Positions 61,051 to 64,000 of a DNA stretch of 64,000 nt are shown here, piece after piece. Each line of letters begins with the position of its first letter. The stretch's first letter is position 1. The notes under the pieces were generated by a model. The model searched no databases and had not been told where the DNA came from. It saw only the letters and a list, made by a program, of their open reading frames with translations. This DNA comes from Sycobia sp. Sy_11 (Eukaryota; Arthropoda; Insecta; Hymenoptera; Epichrysomallidae): NCBI GenBank assembly GCA_018907035.1, contig JACCIC010000034.1:2017501-2081500 (forward strand), written 5' to 3'. The position numbers and the translations under genes are program-made.

Positions 61051-61282
61051 ACATTTATCGGAATTTCTCAGTTTCATCTGTCTGCCGAGAGAGGAGACTC
61101 CATCTAATCCCTGCAAAAATTGCCTCAGTCCCCACCATTTCTATTAAAGATCGTCCGATCCTAAAATCGCTCTAAAAGCTTATATTCGTTGCAGCAATTC
61201 CTTATTACTGTTATAAGCCTTCACCTGCAGCACCGCACGGGTCTTTGCGGTTTTTCCGCGATCGCTTGATTTCCTGCCCTCT

Positions 61283-61286
<4 letters not shown>

Positions 61287-61315
<29 letters not shown>
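61287..61315. repeat. (CT)n tract
   Basis: About 14 CT units, only a few bases from the CG/CA tract. Confidence 0.94.
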
Positions 61316-61317
<2 letters not shown>

Positions 61318-61318
61318 T

Positions 61319-61321
61319 CGC

Positions 61322-61355
<34 letters not shown>

Positions 61356-61356
61356 A
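61319..61356. repeat. (CG)n-(CA)n Z-DNA-prone tract
   Basis: GCGCGTGCGCGCGCGC passes into CACACA up to 61,356 with unbroken alternation. Confidence 0.92.
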
Positions 61357-61859
61357 ATGTTTCATCAACACAACAGTCAACGTCGAGGACGTCGATGTCG
61401 CATATAATGTAATACACGTACGCACGCGAGCAGGCTGACGCACGCGCTTCCGGCTAAGAAAAGCACCAATTTTGCCAAAGATCGGTAGCGTATATAATAA
61501 TGTGGCAGCTCTATCTGGTGTGAATGCGTGGAAGCTGCGCGTCGAGCGCGCCAGAGATAGATTATATATGCATAGATATAGATGTTGAGGGTGAGTCGCA
61601 GCTCGTTCTATTATCTGCGCCTGCGATGCGATAACTCAGAAGTGAGAATATTATCGGAGCCGCGGGGGCGAGATATAGGCTGACGGACCTTCATTTTCGA
61701 GGAAAACCGATGATGATAATGGGCGTGAAATCCTCTCTCGACTTTCAACCTCGGTGATGATGCATCGTCGGAAAATGTGTCAACGCGTGATGAACGGGCT
61801 GATACGAAAAATTCGAATTCGCGCCAGGGGATATAACCTCTTCTCTATATGAGATTACA

Positions 61860-63250
61860 ATCTTCATTCGTTATTTAGTATATATTATAATTAACAATTT
61901 ATTTTCTATAGATATTAATGTTTTTTATCAATCATCAAAACAATAAGTTTTTTTGTCAACAGATTCCGCGATTTTAATATATATATATGTCGATGAATAT
62001 AATAAACATAATAAATTTGAAATAGCGTCTGGAAATAAAAGCTACATGTACATTAGTATACGAAATAATTATTGATAAAGAAGCTTATTCAAACCGTTTC
62101 AAACACACAGTATTTATTGCATTGTGAGAAATCTTGTTGTTAACTTTGCTTGGTTCTTTAATTCAATGAACTTGCTTATCATACGATTTTTTTCGTATAA
62201 ATTTTTTAATAATATCTCAACCTTTGCTAATTTGCCGCGAGCTCCGTTTTAATGATTTCTCGAAAGGTCTGTTTTATATGATTTCGTGGAATGCAGATTA
62301 GAGTCCGACAAAATAATAAACTCAGTCTATACGGAAACCTGTTCGCTATAACAATTAAAATGTTTTAATGGCACAAGTGGATCGGTCGACAATTATAACT
62401 ATTTACCTTTTAACAATTATTCGAATATTTTTATGCCTTGTTTAAATTATAAACTGCTCTGTAATTTTCGATGTATGCTTAATTATTAGACTACATCTGG
62501 GATTTCAGCTAATTATTACTTTGTAATTGTACTTATCGTTTAATTAATTTTAATGCTTATAGTATATAGCGTAACTGCAACGAGACGACTGAGTATTGAA
62601 TAATGAATTTCTTTAGAATTAAAGTTAAAATATGGCCCCCGTATGTATAAAGTTTCCATTGACAAAGATTAACAGTCTCCCATTAAAACATTATAACTAA
62701 TATTAAAAATATAAATAAAATTAATAAAGATCAATCATCCGCATACATCTGTGTATAAATAGGGGTTAAAATTAGATCATTATATTACTGTATTTGATAG
62801 AAATATTTGTGCCTTCAATCTGTACATGTAATACACATTACACATATATAGTACACAAATTTTAACAGTTTTGCGCGTTTATCGTAATTGTATGTCTTAA
62901 TTACTCATGCAAAACAAATGTACGTAGCTGATAGTATGCAGGTTATAAAAATATATAGATACATAAATTTAAAATTATTTAACATATCGCAAGTAATTCT
63001 ATAATAATTATTTATCTATCCTCTTTATCGGTATAATTTGAATTGAATTAAAATTTTAACTAGAATTTCGATATTAATTATCCTCTCTTCGCGCGCGCGC
63101 GCGCAAGCAACTAAATTCTAATCTACATCTATTTAAAATTAAGCACTTGTGTCTAAAAAATATAAAAAAATGTTAGTAAGAAATGGACTTTTGGAACCGC
63201 GTACAATTACTTAAAAAGTAAACCTCAATATATTTTGAATCTTGATAATA
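61860..63250. other. AT-rich DNA with a short CG run
   Basis: AT-rich. An isolated (CG)7 run at 63,090-63,104 stands out against its AT-rich surroundings. No gene evidence. Confidence 0.55.
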
Positions 63251-63669
63251 ATAAGGGTACCACGGCTTTGAATGTTCACATACAACTTTACAAAATGGAA
63301 TATTACTATAAAATTGGACCAAAACGATGTGGTAATTTTACGAACTATATACGTTCGAAGAGGCGCGGCAAAAAAATTTAGACAGAGAGCACAGCGCACC
63401 GTTTCGGGCACAGGGAGGAGTTTCTCACGTTTATTATTCGAGCAAAAAACAACCAGCCCACGTGACCCCCGAAAAGTATCGAAGGCGAAAGTAAAAAAGT
63501 AGCCTCCTTTTCCCCCGTAATCCGAGAGTTAAAGGCATATAAAGAATAAGAGCGAAAAAGCGAGAAGCGTCAATTTCCAAAGCACTTTCTCTCCAACCCT
63601 CGATAGGCGGATCCATATAGCCGCTTTCTGCTATTAATATGAGCATACCGTACGACTTGCGTAAAAAAT

Positions 63670-63671
<2 letters not shown>

Positions 63672-63718
<47 letters not shown>
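63672..63718. repeat. (TA)n tract
   Basis: About 23 TA units. Confidence 0.95.
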
Positions 63719-63723
<5 letters not shown>

Positions 63724-63924
63724 GACGAAACGCAATACGACGAAGTTTGATGAAATCCCACAGCTCGTACTGTGTTGAATAGGCACGTCGTTCGCGTGAG
63801 CGATGTTGCGTCGTCGGCGCGCACAACCCGTCTGGCGACTGGCTCTCCGCTCGTCTGCGCCGCGTCTCTCGCTCTCGCATTCTCCTGCTAAACGACGAGA
63901 GAGACATAACAACAGATCGAAAAC

Positions 63925-63943
63925 GAGAAAGAGAGAGAGAGAG
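63925..63943. repeat. (GA)n tract
   Basis: Short GA run in a purine-rich stretch reaching the window end. Confidence 0.85.
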
Positions 63944-64000
63944 TACGCGAGAGCGAGACCGTAAATTGCAAAAAAGGGGGGAGCGAGCGAGAGGGGATGA

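Larger units (their letters stand above)
61050..61860. other. GC-richer island
   Basis: CpG-rich with adjoining (CT)n and CG/CA arrays. Minus-strand frames of 68-87 codons across the arrays are repeat translations. Confidence 0.5.
63250..64000. other. GC-richer island at the window edge
   Basis: CpG-rich DNA with a TA array and GA-rich purine sequence at 63,905-64,000. A 157-codon minus-strand frame (63,434-63,907) contains the TA-repeat translation and has no recognised domain. The island continues past the window. Confidence 0.5.

Noticed and set aside
1..64000. CRISPR arrays, bacterial operons, phage or plasmid features
   Set aside because: No regularly spaced identical repeats with unique spacers, no operon-like coding density and no ribosome-binding patterns. 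The sequence is clearly eukaryotic non-coding DNA.

Overview
The window looks like non-coding DNA from an animal nuclear genome, most likely an arthropod and plausibly a hymenopteran insect. That assignment is inference. It rests on very dense AT, GA and GT microsatellites, sharp alternation of AT-rich DNA with GC- and CpG-rich islands, two decayed mariner-type transposon fragments, and the absence of any bacterial gene organisation. I found no protein-coding gene that I can support as intact. Most long open frames are translations of simple repeats (runs of YIYI, RERE, SLSL, HTHT, VCVC) or lie in GC-rich islands where stop codons are scarce. The window is probably intergenic or lies inside a large intron.

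Layout. AT-rich stretches of about 0.5-3 kb, mostly without recognisable content, alternate with about twenty GC-richer islands. The main islands (edges judged by eye) are near 1.9-2.4, 3.4-6.3, 7.6-8.6, 9.2-10.0, 11.0-13.3, 15.6-16.5, 17.7-19.3, 20.2-21.5, 22.0-22.6, 25.2-26.7, 27.9-29.6, 31.6-32.6, 34.0-35.5, 37.1-39.0, 46.3-47.7, 56.6-57.5, 61.1-61.9 and 63.3-64.0 kb. Smaller ones lie near 41.7, 44.6, 49.2, 50.6, 53.2, 55.8 and 60.5 kb. Most long microsatellites sit in or beside the islands: (TA)n up to 34 units, (GA/CT)n up to about 37 units, (GT)38, and several alternating CG/CA blocks. Important exceptions are (TA)n at 21.7, 23.5, 27.2, 41.0 and 58.9 kb, (ATT)n at 48.4 kb and (AAT)n at 52.7 kb.

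Mobile-element remains. At 55.07-55.51 kb lies the 3' part of a mariner transposase. It has a one-base frameshift, its second catalytic aspartate is replaced by asparagine, and it keeps a 3' terminal inverted repeat ending at a TA. At 43.29-43.40 kb is a much shorter 3' end of a different mariner lineage, on the minus strand. Near 770 is a tRNA-like sequence with a good B box, probably a tRNA-derived SINE or tRNA pseudogene.

Most interesting structure. A near-palindrome of about 455 bp (52,056-52,511, centre about 52,281.5) folds back on itself; one 77-bp arm segment matches 58 of 77 positions without a gap. One arm has a diverged relative about 9.4 kb away at 43,030-43,100, so this is a dispersed fold-back or MITE-like family. 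A second, unrelated dispersed pair joins 6.5 kb and 53.5 kb. No genes work together here. The value of the window is in its repeats and in the possible regulatory role of the islands.
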